From: UBA6663 sp044226485
GTDB lineage: Bacteria; Chloroflexota; Anaerolineae; Anaerolineales; UBA6663
Assembly (NCBI GenBank): GCA_044226485.1
Contig: JBGAGY010000006.1
Span: 1 to 64,000 of the forward strand
Reading direction: 5' to 3'
Length of the DNA stretch: 64,000 bases
In this document: in pieces, positions 44,641 to 52,435 of the stretch
How positions within the stretch are numbered: position 1 is the first letter of the stretch
How the letters are laid out: every line of letters begins with the position of its first letter
Notes under the pieces: generated by a model
What the model was told of the DNA's origin: nothing
Seen by the model: the letters and a program-made list of their open reading frames with translations, nothing else
The model's database searches: none
Translations under genes and position numbers: made by a program

Positions 44641-46341
44641 ATGAAGAACGTGATGAATCGCCTGCTGGCCGGAACGCTGACCGCCGCGCTCCTGGCGGCC
44701 TGCGCGGCGCCCGCCACCGTTGCGCCGACCACGGCGCCGGAACCCACCGAGGCCGCTGCGACGTCGGTGCCCGAAGCGACTGCAGCCCCTGAAGCCACGG
44801 CCGCCCCTGAAGCGACGGCCGCTCCGGCTGAAGCCGGGGCGACCCTGCGCATTGGTATCGGCGCCGAGCCCGAAACCCTTGACCCGGGCGACGCCGTGAT
44901 GGTGCAGGAGCAGTTCGTGCTGATCAACCTGTTCGACTCGCTGTTGTCGATGGGGCCGGACGCTTCGCTTCACCCGGCGCTGGCCCTCAGCTGGCAGCCG
45001 AACGCCGATTACAGCGAATTCACATTCGACCTGCGCAAGGACGTCACCTTCCATGACGGGACGCCCTTCAATGCAGCCGCCGTCAAGGCCTCGTTCGATC
45101 ACATCATGAGCGAAGGAGTCCTCGAGTCCGGCGGCAAGACGCTGCTCCAGGACCACAGTTACGTCGAGACGACTGTGGTCGATGATGACACTGTGACGAT
45201 CAAGTTCGGCGCGTCGTATCCGACGTTCCTGCGTGACGCAGCCCGCCAATGGCTGAGCATCTCGTCGCCGACGGCGCTCGAGAAGTACGGGGCGGACTAC
45301 GGTCGCAACCCGGTCGGCACCGGGCCATTCAAGTTCGTGCGTTGGGAATCGCAGACCGAGATCGTGCTCGAGCGTAATCCTGACTACAACTGGGGACCCG
45401 AGTTCGCGGCCCATTCTGGCCCGGCACTTCTCGGCGGGTTGACCTTCCGCATCCTGCCGGATGCCGCCACGCGCCTGACCGCCATCGAAACCAGTGAGGT
45501 CGACGTGGTCGCCGATCCGCCGTCGCTCGATGCCATCGCGCTCGCCGATGCCGGCACGGTCGAGATCAAGACCTTCGCGCAGCCCGGGATCCCGGCGATC
45601 ATGATGATCAACACCGAGAAGGCGCCGACCAACGATCTGAACGTGCGCAAGGCTATGCTCCTTGCGATCAATCAGGATGAACTTGTGGCGACGGCCTTCA
45701 AGAGCCTGGGCATCCCGACGTACGGCGTGCTCTCGCCGACGACCTGGTCGTACGACGAAGCCTCGGCAAGCACCTACCGCTACAACCTCGACGAGGCCAA
45801 GCGCCTGCTCGAGGAGGCGGGCTGGGTCGACACGAACGGCGACGGCATCCGCGAGAAAGATGGCGTCAATCTGACGATCGATTACCCGACCTCGCCGGTG
45901 TGGGAAGAAGCCTTCAACGAACTGTTGGCCGGTTATCTGCAGCTGGCGGGCTTCGAAGTGACGTTGCGGCCGATGGATGACGCCGGCATCGTCAATGAAC
46001 TGGGCGCCGGCAACTACAGCATGATGTACATCTACTGGGTGCGGGCCGATCCCTCGCCGCTGCGCGTGCTCTTCCACTCGGAGAACATCAACGGCGGCGC
46101 GGCCTATAGCCGCTTCGCCAGCGCCGAGCTCGACGCGGCCCTGGCCGACGGCGACGTGCAGACCGACGAGGCCAAGCGCCTGCAGGACTACGTCACCGCA
46201 CAGAAGATCATCATGGACAACGCTCTGGTCCTGCCGATGTTCACCGTCAACAGCGTGTATCTGATCACGCCGAGCGTCAAGGACTTCACCTTCGATCTCG
46301 AAGGCTACCCGTGGTTGTACGACGTGTCGCTGGGATCGTGA
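44641..46341 (+). CDS. ABC transporter substrate-binding lipoprotein, SBP_bac_5 (peptide/nickel) family
   Basis: A 566-residue lipoprotein binding peptides or related solutes outside the membrane. Lipobox LLAAC (Cys about residue 21) is followed by a linker of repeated PEATAAPEATAAPEAT units. Family blocks include LRIGIGAEPETLDPGDAV, WQPNADYSEFTFDLRKDVTF with HDGTPFNA, GRNPVGTGPFKFVRWES and DLNVRKAMLLAINQDEL. Start ATG 44641 with GGAGGAGAGG upstream. Two permease genes follow; no ATPase genes are in the cluster. The 3' flank carries a heptamer element. Confidence 0.93.
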   Translation: MKNVMNRLLAGTLTAALLAACAAPATVAPTTAPEPTEAAATSVPEATAAPEATAAPEATAAPAEAGATLRIGIGAEPETLDPGDAVMVQEQFVLINLFDSLLSMGPDASLHPALALSWQPNADYSEFTFDLRKDVTFHDGTPFNAAAVKASFDHIMSEGVLESGGKTLLQDHSYVETTVVDDDTVTIKFGASYPTFLRDAARQWLSISSPTALEKYGADYGRNPVGTGPFKFVRWESQTEIVLERNPDYNWGPEFAAHSGPALLGGLTFRILPDAATRLTAIETSEVDVVADPPSLDAIALADAGTVEIKTFAQPGIPAIMMINTEKAPTNDLNVRKAMLLAINQDELVATAFKSLGIPTYGVLSPTTWSYDEASASTYRYNLDEAKRLLEEAGWVDTNGDGIREKDGVNLTIDYPTSPVWEEAFNELLAGYLQLAGFEVTLRPMDDAGIVNELGAGNYSMMYIYWVRADPSPLRVLFHSENINGGAAYSRFASAELDAALADGDVQTDEAKRLQDYVTAQKIIMDNALVLPMFTVNSVYLITPSVKDFTFDLEGYPWLYDVSLGS

Positions 46342-46344
46342 ATT

Positions 46345-46492
46345 GACCGCGGACGGCAGACCGCGGACCGCAGACGTGGCGCCCAGGCGCCTAGCGAAGA
46401 CGAACGACGACAGGCGAAGGTTGACGAGCGCTGAAGTCTTCGTCGTCGGTCTCCCTGCGGTCCGCCGTCTGCGGTCTGCCGCCTCCCGAAGA
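46345..46492. repeat. heptamer-repeat element, ACCGCRG flavour
   Basis: Units of ACCGCGG, ACGGCAG, ACCGCGG, ACCGCAG (46345-46376) are matched by complementary CGGTCTGC/GGTCCGCCGTCTGCGG units at 46448-46492. A GACGAAC/TTCGTCGTC core lies between. It starts three bases after the binding-protein stop codon and ends just before the permease gene's ribosome site. Same sequence flavour as the block at 268-290. Confidence 0.85.
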
Positions 46493-46503
46493 GGACCTCT
46501 CCC

Positions 46504-47430
46504 ATGCGTGGCTACCTCGCGCGCCGACTGGTGACTGCCGTCGGCGTGCTGCTGGGCATCTCGGTGCTCGTGTTCGCGATCGTGCGGTTGGTGCCCGGTG
46601 ACGTCGTCGACGTCATGCTTGGCACGCGCAACGTCACGGCCGAAGCTCGGGCTGCCCTGCGGGCGCAGCTAGGCCTCGATGCGCCGCTGCCGGTGCAATA
46701 CATCCGGTTCCTCACCAATGCCGTGCGGGGCGAGTTCGGCGTATCGTTGTCCAACAAGATGCCGGTGGCGCGCGCCATCGCTGAACAATTGCCGCATACT
46801 GGCGCTCTGGCGGCGGCCGCGCTCGTTGTCGCGCTGGGCATCGGCTTCCCCCTCGGCGTGGTGGCGGCGCTCAAGCCCGGAAGTTGGGCCGACACGCTGG
46901 CCATGACGATCTCGGTCACCGGCCTGTCGATCCCGACATTCTGGCTCGGCCTGATGCTGATTCTGTTCTTCTCGGTTCAGTTGGGCTGGCTGCCCAGCAT
47001 CTACAAGGCCAACGATCCTCTGTCGCTGGTCATGCCGGCGTTGACGCTCGGCCTGCCCGAGGCGGCCATCATCGCCCGCATGGTGCGGGCCAGCCTGCTC
47101 GACGTCCTCAGCCAGGAATATGTGATCGCGGCGCGGGCGAAGGGCGCCGGCCCGGCTCGGGTGGTGTTTCACCACGCGCTGCGCAACGCGCTGATACCTG
47201 TCGTGACGTTTCTGGGTCTGCAGATGGCGTACCTGCTGGGTGGGTCGGCCATCGCCGAGACGATCTTCGCCAGGCCGGGCATCGGCCGACTGGCTGTTTC
47301 GGCGATCGCGTCGCGCGATTACCCGCTGCTGCAGGGTGTTGTGCTGGTGACGGCTTCGATCTACGTCGTGATCAATACGCTCACCGATCTGACGTATATG
47401 CTGCTCAACCCCAAGATCAGGCTGTCATGA
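46504..47430 (+). CDS. ABC transporter permease, DppB type
   Basis: A 308-residue membrane permease of dipeptide/oligopeptide importers. N-terminal signal-anchor helix (LVTAVGVLLGISVLVFAIVR), then the extracytoplasmic region with MLGTRNVTAEARAALRAQLG, and five further helices. The coupling loop is SQEYVIAARAKGAGPARVVF, and the C-terminus has GGSAIAETIFARPGIGRL, typical of the first permease. It overlaps the next permease by four bases (ATGA). Confidence 0.95.
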   Translation: MRGYLARRLVTAVGVLLGISVLVFAIVRLVPGDVVDVMLGTRNVTAEARAALRAQLGLDAPLPVQYIRFLTNAVRGEFGVSLSNKMPVARAIAEQLPHTGALAAAALVVALGIGFPLGVVAALKPGSWADTLAMTISVTGLSIPTFWLGLMLILFFSVQLGWLPSIYKANDPLSLVMPALTLGLPEAAIIARMVRASLLDVLSQEYVIAARAKGAGPARVVFHHALRNALIPVVTFLGLQMAYLLGGSAIAETIFARPGIGRLAVSAIASRDYPLLQGVVLVTASIYVVINTLTDLTYMLLNPKIRLS

Positions 47431-48305
47431 CGACCCTCGACCCGGCGACCGCGGCGCCGCGCTCCGAGTCGCCCAACGTGCGCCTCGCGCGTCGAACGTT
47501 CGCCGGCCCGAGCGCGCGCATCGGCACGCTGATCCTGCTGGTGCTTGTCGCGCTCAGCCTGGCGGCGCCGTGGCTGACGTCGATCGACCCAAACGCGATC
47601 AACCCCAGCCAGGCGCTGCAGCCGCCGAGCCTGACGCACGTGATGGGCACAGACAACATTGGTCGCGACACGTGGACGCGCTTCGTGTACGGCGGCCGGC
47701 TTTCGCTGCTGGTCGGCGTGATCGCGATCGGCATCGGCGCCACGGCCGGCATCCTCGTCGGGGCGGTGGCCGGATACTTCGGGGGCTGGGTCGACGCTGT
47801 GTTGTCGTGGGCCATGGATGTGCTGATCTCATTCCCCGACCTGCTCCTGGCGCTCGCCATGATCGCCGTGCTCGGGCCCGGCCTGATCAACGCCATGATC
47901 GCCGTCGGCATCGCGTTCGTCCCGGGGTTCGCGCGGCTGACGCGTAGCACTGTGTTGTCGATCCGCGAGCTCAACTACGTCGAGGCCTCGCGCGCGTTGG
48001 GTGCTTCGGATGCACGCATCGTCTTGACGCATCTGCTGCCGAACGCGCTGCGGCCGTTGTTGGTGTTGACCACGCTGAGCATCGGCTCGGCGATCCTCAC
48101 CGGCGCGGCGCTCAGCTTTCTCGGGCTTGGCGCTCAGCCGCCGACGTCGGAGTGGGGCGCGATGCTCAACGCCGGCCAGAAGTTCGTGCGCCAGGCCTGG
48201 TGGCTGACCGTGTTCCCGGGGCTCGGGATCTTCATGACGATTCTGTCGCTCAACCTCCTCGGTGACGCTGTGAGCGATGCCGCAGCCGGGCAGCGGAGGG
48301 CGTGA
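47427..48305 (+). CDS. ABC transporter permease, DppC type
   Basis: A 292-residue partner permease. Diagnostic blocks are the N-terminal helix after a polar leader, PSLTHVMGTDNIGRDTWTRF (the DppC periplasmic motif), the coupling loop LNYVEASRALGASDARIVLT, and the ending NLLGDAVSDAAAG. The long upstream frame is antisense-like; the overlap ATGA with DppB fixes the start at 47427. No DppD/DppF ATPases follow, so the importer must borrow ATPases encoded elsewhere. Confidence 0.95.
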   Translation: MTTLDPATAAPRSESPNVRLARRTFAGPSARIGTLILLVLVALSLAAPWLTSIDPNAINPSQALQPPSLTHVMGTDNIGRDTWTRFVYGGRLSLLVGVIAIGIGATAGILVGAVAGYFGGWVDAVLSWAMDVLISFPDLLLALAMIAVLGPGLINAMIAVGIAFVPGFARLTRSTVLSIRELNYVEASRALGASDARIVLTHLLPNALRPLLVLTTLSIGSAILTGAALSFLGLGAQPPTSEWGAMLNAGQKFVRQAWWLTVFPGLGIFMTILSLNLLGDAVSDAAAGQRRA

Positions 48306-48330
48306 GGCGAAAGGCGAGGCGCGAGGAGCA

Positions 48331-49017
48331 ATGAGCGAGTTGCAGGGGCAGGTCGCCGTGGTGACGGGCGGCAGCACGCCGTTGGCCGAGGCGATCGCCG
48401 TCGCATTGGCGCGTGAGGGTGTGCGCGTGGTGATCTCCGGGCCCGTGGCCGAACGGCTTGACGCGGTCGTCGCCGCAGTGGGCGCTGTGGGGGGGCAGGC
48501 TCTGGCTGCGCCAGGTCCGCTCGAAACCCTTGGTCAGGCAGAAGCGCTCGTGGCAAACGCGCTCGCGTCGTTCGGGCGACTCGATCTGGTGGTCTGGGTC
48601 ACGCCGTTTTGGAACGGCGGCTTCATACACGAGCACTCGGTGGCGGTGTGGGAACGTGTGCTGGCCAGCAATCTGCGCGAGCCGTTCCTGCTCCTGCGCG
48701 CGACGCTGCCGCATCTGCGCGAGCAGGGGGCCGGCCAGATCGTGGCGGTCGGGTCTGACTCGTCGCTCGCGCCGTACGCGCGGGATGGCGCTTACGGTGT
48801 GGCGCTCCACGGCCTTAACGCGCTCATGGACGCTGCGCGCGTCGAGAACGCGGACCGCGGCATCCGCGTGCATGTGCTGGCTCCGGGCCTCGCGCAAACC
48901 CAACGCCATGACTCAGACGGAAGGCCGAACCTGACCCACCAGGATGTCGCCGAGTGGGTGTTGTGGGTGCTTGGCCGCCCGGCTCACCTTCGATCGAACG
49001 GCCCGATCCTCATCTAG
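48331..49017 (+). CDS. SDR-like protein lacking canonical motifs
   Basis: A 228-residue short-chain dehydrogenase-fold protein. The N-terminal cofactor loop reads VVTGGSTPLAEAIA instead of TGxxxGIG. The catalytic serine region reads VAVGSDSSLAPYARDGAYGV with the Tyr kept but leucine where the YxxxK lysine should be. The rest follows the fold (LASNLREPFLLLRATLPHLR, VHVLAPGLAQT). It may be inactive, a binding protein, or use other chemistry. GAGGAGCA ribosome site; it starts 25 bases after the permease gene and is likely in its operon. Confidence 0.8.
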   Translation: MSELQGQVAVVTGGSTPLAEAIAVALAREGVRVVISGPVAERLDAVVAAVGAVGGQALAAPGPLETLGQAEALVANALASFGRLDLVVWVTPFWNGGFIHEHSVAVWERVLASNLREPFLLLRATLPHLREQGAGQIVAVGSDSSLAPYARDGAYGVALHGLNALMDAARVENADRGIRVHVLAPGLAQTQRHDSDGRPNLTHQDVAEWVLWVLGRPAHLRSNGPILI

Positions 49018-49152
49018 ACGTCTGCCACCAACGGCGCGGAAATTCGGCGCGTCGGCATAGCGCGCTGATGTGCGCATCTCTACGGGATCCGCTGACGATC
49101 TGCACCGCTATCGCTACGCAACAAGGCTTTGAGCCACTCATATTCACCGGGC

Positions 49153-49182
49153 TTGACTCGTCGGAAAAATCCGACATATAAT
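49153..49182 (+). promoter_or_regulatory. consensus promoter, leaderless ArsR-type gene
   Basis: TTGACT (49153-49158), 18-base spacer, TATAAT (49177-49182), then only 6 bases to the ATG at 49189. TCGGAAAAATCCGA (49161-49174) is a perfect 5-bp inverted repeat in the spacer and a candidate autoregulatory operator. Confidence 0.75.
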
Positions 49183-49188
49183 CCGGTC

Positions 49189-49515
49189 ATGCCCTCGCAG
49201 CCCATCTTCGGAGCATTGGCCAACCCGGCGCGGCGTCGCATCCTCGAGATCCTGAACGAAAAGCCGCGTCCGGCCGGCGCCATCGCTCAGGAGTTGGCCG
49301 AGGAGTTCGCTCTGCAGCGCCCGGCCGTCTCGGAGCATCTGCAGGTGCTTCGCGAGGCGGGTCTCGTCGCCGAGGAGGTGCGCGGTCGACAGCGCATCTA
49401 CAGTCTCAACGCGCAGGGCCTCGGCGAAGTCAACGCCTGGCTGCAGCCCTTCGCCAGGTACTGGCGCGGCAGGCTGCACGCGCTCAAGCGCACGCTCGAC
49501 AAGGAGAAACCATGA
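49189..49515 (+). CDS. ArsR-family transcriptional regulator
   Basis: A 108-residue winged-helix regulator: FGALANPARRRILEILNEKP, ALQRPAVSEHLQVLREAGLV (recognition helix), AEEVRGRQRIYSLN (wing). No metal-binding cysteine motif is visible. It belongs to the subgroup usually paired with an SRPBCC/AHSA1 gene, as here, where the next gene overlaps by four bases. The true start is at 49189, directly after a consensus -10; the longer frame is not needed. Confidence 0.9.
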   Translation: MPSQPIFGALANPARRRILEILNEKPRPAGAIAQELAEEFALQRPAVSEHLQVLREAGLVAEEVRGRQRIYSLNAQGLGEVNAWLQPFARYWRGRLHALKRTLDKEKP

Positions 49516-49910
49516 CCGAACCTGGCATGATCCAGTTGACCGAATACATCCCTCATTCACCGGCTCGCGTCTGGAAAGTCCTGACGGATCCTGCGCTTCA
49601 CGCGCAATGGTGGGCCGCTGGGGATGTCAAGGCCGAGGTGGGTCACCGCTTCACGCTTGACATGGGCTCGTGGGGCCAGCAACCCTGCGAGGTGATCGCC
49701 GTGGAGCCCGAACGGCTTCTCTCGTATTCCTTCGCGCCCGGGACACTCAACACCACCATCACGTGGAGGCTCGAGCCTGAGGGATCGGGCACGCGCCTGC
49801 TCTTCGAGCAGAAGGGCTTCGACCTCGACTCGCCGCTCGGCAAAACGGCTTTCGAAGGCATGGGCCGCGGCTGGCCGGGGCTGGTGAAGAAGATCGCGAC
49901 AATGGCGTGA
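49512..49910 (+). CDS. SRPBCC/AHSA1 domain protein
   Basis: A 132-residue START-like ligand-binding domain: IPHSPARVWKVLTDPALHAQ WW at the start, GPE-type strand LDMGSWGQQPCEVIAVEPER, and FDLDSPLGKTAFEGMGRGWP at the C-terminal helix. The ligand is unknown. It is translationally coupled to the ArsR-type gene; in known pairs of this kind the regulator controls its partner, but no common function is established. Confidence 0.88.
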   Translation: MTEPGMIQLTEYIPHSPARVWKVLTDPALHAQWWAAGDVKAEVGHRFTLDMGSWGQQPCEVIAVEPERLLSYSFAPGTLNTTITWRLEPEGSGTRLLFEQKGFDLDSPLGKTAFEGMGRGWPGLVKKIATMA

Positions 49911-49934
49911 AGATCACGATTAGACGAGAAGTCA

Positions 49935-50039
49935 GGTAGTCGTTAGTCGAGTAGTCAATCGGTCGGAGGTCGATCACTGGCCAACAACTCGCGACGACGC
50001 GACTATCGGACGACTGGACTACCCGACTACTCGACTACC
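49935..50039. repeat. heptamer-repeat element, TAGTCGA flavour
   Basis: GGTAGTCG-TTAGTCGAGTAGTC (about 49935-49956) faces GGACTACCCGACTACTCGACTACC (about 50016-50039) across about 60 bases. TAGTC cores recur every 7-8 bases. It separates convergent genes, and the stop codon of the metallopeptidase gene (complement of 50035-50037) lies within the right arm. Confidence 0.85.
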
Positions 50040-51336
50040 TATGCGGCAACCCGAGTTCGGCCCTCAACGAGTCGATGTCCGTCACCCAGGCGATTCGGTT
50101 GAGGAAGGCGCTGACGCTGGGGCTGCGCCGGCGGAGAAGGACCACCGTCGGGCCGACGGGATCCGCCCCGCCGGCGCCGCCGCCTGCTGAAGGCGCGTAA
50201 GCGCCATAGAATGCGAAGTAGGCCTGGTTGAGTCTGCGGATCCGATAGCCGTTATCCCAGAACACACGCCGCCGTTCCTCCATATACCGTTCGGCCGCAT
50301 CGATCTGACCGGCCGCGAGCAATTCGTCGACGCGCACGCGGGTCGTGTGCATTTCGCCGCGGAAGTCGAAGCGCTCTGCGCCCGGCGCCGGCGGGGTGAC
50401 ATCGCGATGCAGCACCGTTGCGAACGACTCCTGACGGACAAGCTCGGGGTAGAAACGGGCGATCACCTGCGCTCCGATTTCGTCGCCGACGAGCGTGGCC
50501 GTCGTCTCGTTCATGATGCGCAGCTCGGGTGACTCAAGGTAGCGGATCCCGAGCGGGCGCAGCGTCAGATAATTGTGCGACCATTCGTGCGCCACGACCG
50601 ACGCGATCCAGTTCAGGTCGCTGCTCTGCGCCACCATGGTGGGGTAGGTGCCGAGCCCGCCGACCTGCGACGAGAGGGCAGAGACGTCAAGCTGCCCGGC
50701 CACTCTGGCTTCGAGCGCCACCTGTGTGTCGAGGGTCAGCCCGCCGTCGAGGAGCTGGAGCCAGGTCTGCTCGATGCGATCGCGGGGCGAAATGATCAGG
50801 GCCAACGGCAAGGGCGTGAACTGGAACGACACAGGCGGCATGGGTTGGCCAAGGAGCGTCAGGCCTTCGTCGGCGTACACGACCGACACCTGTTCGGAGA
50901 GCACGACTTCGGCCAGCGGCGCCAGTTCGGCCAGACGCGCCCGTAGCTTCGCCTGGTCCTGCCGATTCGCCGACGTCGCCGCCAGCGGGTCGCCGACGTT
51001 CGGGTCGGCGTACACGCCGGCGATATCCGACTCGACCTGGTCGAGCGAACGGCGCTGGTCGAAGTATTCGCGCACGACGTTCGATCGATCGGCCTCCGTC
51101 ATGAACAACTGCTCGCCCAGGCTTGCCTGCAGGAGCTTGCCCCACGCGGCCTGGACCGTCCAGCCCAGGATGTCGAAATCCATGCCACGCGTGAACGTCT
51201 GCACCCGCGTGTTGATCCGCGCGAAGGGGTCGACGGGGCCGGTCACGCCGCTCAGGAACAACCAGAGCGGGATGAGGGCAAACAGCCCCCAGATCATCTG
51301 GGCCAGACGCCTACGCCAGTAGAACATGCGGGCCAT
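50035..51336 (-). CDS. membrane-anchored metallopeptidase candidate
   Basis: A 433-residue protein from the ATG at 51334-51336. A basic N-terminus and one transmembrane helix (about residues 10-32) anchor a large exported domain. Near residues 246-254, SVVAHEWSHNYL is an HExxH zinc site. Some 23 residues later, RIMNETTATLVGDEIGA provides a likely third ligand Glu in an N-E-x-x-A setting, the gluzincin pattern. I recognise no named family. A GTG at 51387 would lengthen it and bring it to three bases from the divergent epimerase start. Confidence 0.7.
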   Translation of the reverse strand: MARMFYWRRRLAQMIWGLFALIPLWLFLSGVTGPVDPFARINTRVQTFTRGMDFDILGWTVQAAWGKLLQASLGEQLFMTEADRSNVVREYFDQRRSLDQVESDIAGVYADPNVGDPLAATSANRQDQAKLRARLAELAPLAEVVLSEQVSVVYADEGLTLLGQPMPPVSFQFTPLPLALIISPRDRIEQTWLQLLDGGLTLDTQVALEARVAGQLDVSALSSQVGGLGTYPTMVAQSSDLNWIASVVAHEWSHNYLTLRPLGIRYLESPELRIMNETTATLVGDEIGAQVIARFYPELVRQESFATVLHRDVTPPAPGAERFDFRGEMHTTRVRVDELLAAGQIDAAERYMEERRRVFWDNGYRIRRLNQAYFAFYGAYAPSAGGGAGGADPVGPTVVLLRRRSPSVSAFLNRIAWVTDIDSLRAELGLPHR

Positions 51337-51376
51337 GATACTGCCTCGAGCCGGGCGCGCGAATAAGAAAGTGATG

Positions 51377-51382
51377 CATAAT
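51377..51382 (+). promoter_or_regulatory. -10 box, leaderless start of epimerase
   Basis: CATAAT followed by 7 bases and the ATG at 51390. No ribosome site is present. Confidence 0.55.
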
Positions 51383-51389
51383 CCCACGC

Positions 51390-52355
51390 ATGAACATCCT
51401 GGTGACCGGCGCTGCCGGTTTTCTCGGATCGGCCCTGACCAATCGCCTGATCGACCTGGGACACTCCGTCCGCGGGCTTGATGACCTCTCGGCCGGCGAC
51501 CCCCAGCGCCTGTCGCCTCAGGTGCTGCTCACGCGCGGCGACGTCAATGACCGCCCCAAGCTGTGGTCGCTGTTGCAGGGCGTGGAGTGCGTGTTCCATC
51601 TGGCGGCGCGGGTTTCGGTGCCAGAGTCCGTGCTCTTCCCGAGGGATTACAACACGGTCAACGTCGGTGGCACTGTGACGTTGATGGAAGCCGTGCGCGA
51701 CGTCGGTGTGAAGCGCGTCGTGTTCGCGTCGTCGGGCGCCGTTTACGGCGAGCAGGGGACTCAGCCGCTGAATGAAGGCCTGTCGCCGCAGCCGGGCAGC
51801 CCTTACGCCGTCAGCAAACTCGCGGCCGAGTACTACGTCCGCACGATCGGGCAACTGGTCGGCGTCGACACGCTGACTCTGCGGATCTTCAATGCCTACG
51901 GCCCGGGCCAGCCGCTGCCGGCGGTGCACGCCCCTGTCATCCCGCGTTTCCTGCAGCAGGCGCTCAACGGCGGTTCGCTCGTGATCGCCGGCGATGGTCG
52001 CCAGACCCGCGACTACGTCTACATCGACGACGTCGTCGATGCGCTCGTCGCGGCCATGACCGCCGATCCGCCGGCCGGCCACGTGGTCAACGTCGGCAGC
52101 GGCCGTTCGACTTCGGTGCGCGACCTGGCGACCGCCGTGGCCGCCGCAGTCGGCGCGAGCATCGAGCCGCTCTACCGCTCAACCGAAGCGCGCGGCGTCT
52201 CCACGATGCAGGCGGATCTCGATCTGGCGCGTGACGTCCTCGGCTTCGAGCCGCGCATCGAGCTGGCCGACGGCCTGCGCATGATCCTTGCGCAGGATCC
52301 GCGCTTTGGCCGGATCAAACCGCAGACGGCCGACCGCAGACCCCAGGTCTCCTAA
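51390..52355 (+). CDS. NAD-dependent epimerase/dehydratase (GalE-like extended SDR)
   Basis: A 321-residue nucleotide-sugar epimerase or dehydratase. It has the NAD loop VTGAAGFLGSALTN at residue 5, DLSAGDPQRL, the catalytic Ser in VFASSGAVYGEQG, and the Y-x-x-x-K in SPYAVSKLAAEYYV. Substrate-domain blocks are RIFNAYGPGQPLPA and GDGRQTRDYVYIDDVVDA. UDP-glucose 4-epimerase or a related enzyme is likely. The last about 14 residues (RIKPQTADRRPQVS) are encoded by heptamer-repeat DNA and are not part of the normal fold. Confidence 0.92.
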   Translation: MNILVTGAAGFLGSALTNRLIDLGHSVRGLDDLSAGDPQRLSPQVLLTRGDVNDRPKLWSLLQGVECVFHLAARVSVPESVLFPRDYNTVNVGGTVTLMEAVRDVGVKRVVFASSGAVYGEQGTQPLNEGLSPQPGSPYAVSKLAAEYYVRTIGQLVGVDTLTLRIFNAYGPGQPLPAVHAPVIPRFLQQALNGGSLVIAGDGRQTRDYVYIDDVVDALVAAMTADPPAGHVVNVGSGRSTSVRDLATAVAAAVGASIEPLYRSTEARGVSTMQADLDLARDVLGFEPRIELADGLRMILAQDPRFGRIKPQTADRRPQVS

Positions 52356-52366
52356 GCAGACGAGCC

Positions 52367-52421
52367 ACAAATGACGAAGGGCGAAGGGTGTCTCGCGCAC
52401 CCTTCGCCCTTCGTCATTTGT
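52367..52421. repeat. heptamer-repeat hairpin, 24-bp perfect arms
   Basis: 52367-52390 and 52398-52421 are exact reverse complements around a TCTCGCG loop. The arm is made of ATGACGAAGGGCGAAGGG units. It lies between the convergent epimerase and GH13 genes. A preceding ACCGCAG-flavour block (about 52317-52342) overlaps the end of the epimerase coding sequence. Confidence 0.93.
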
Positions 52422-52435
52422 CGTTCGTGTGAAGT

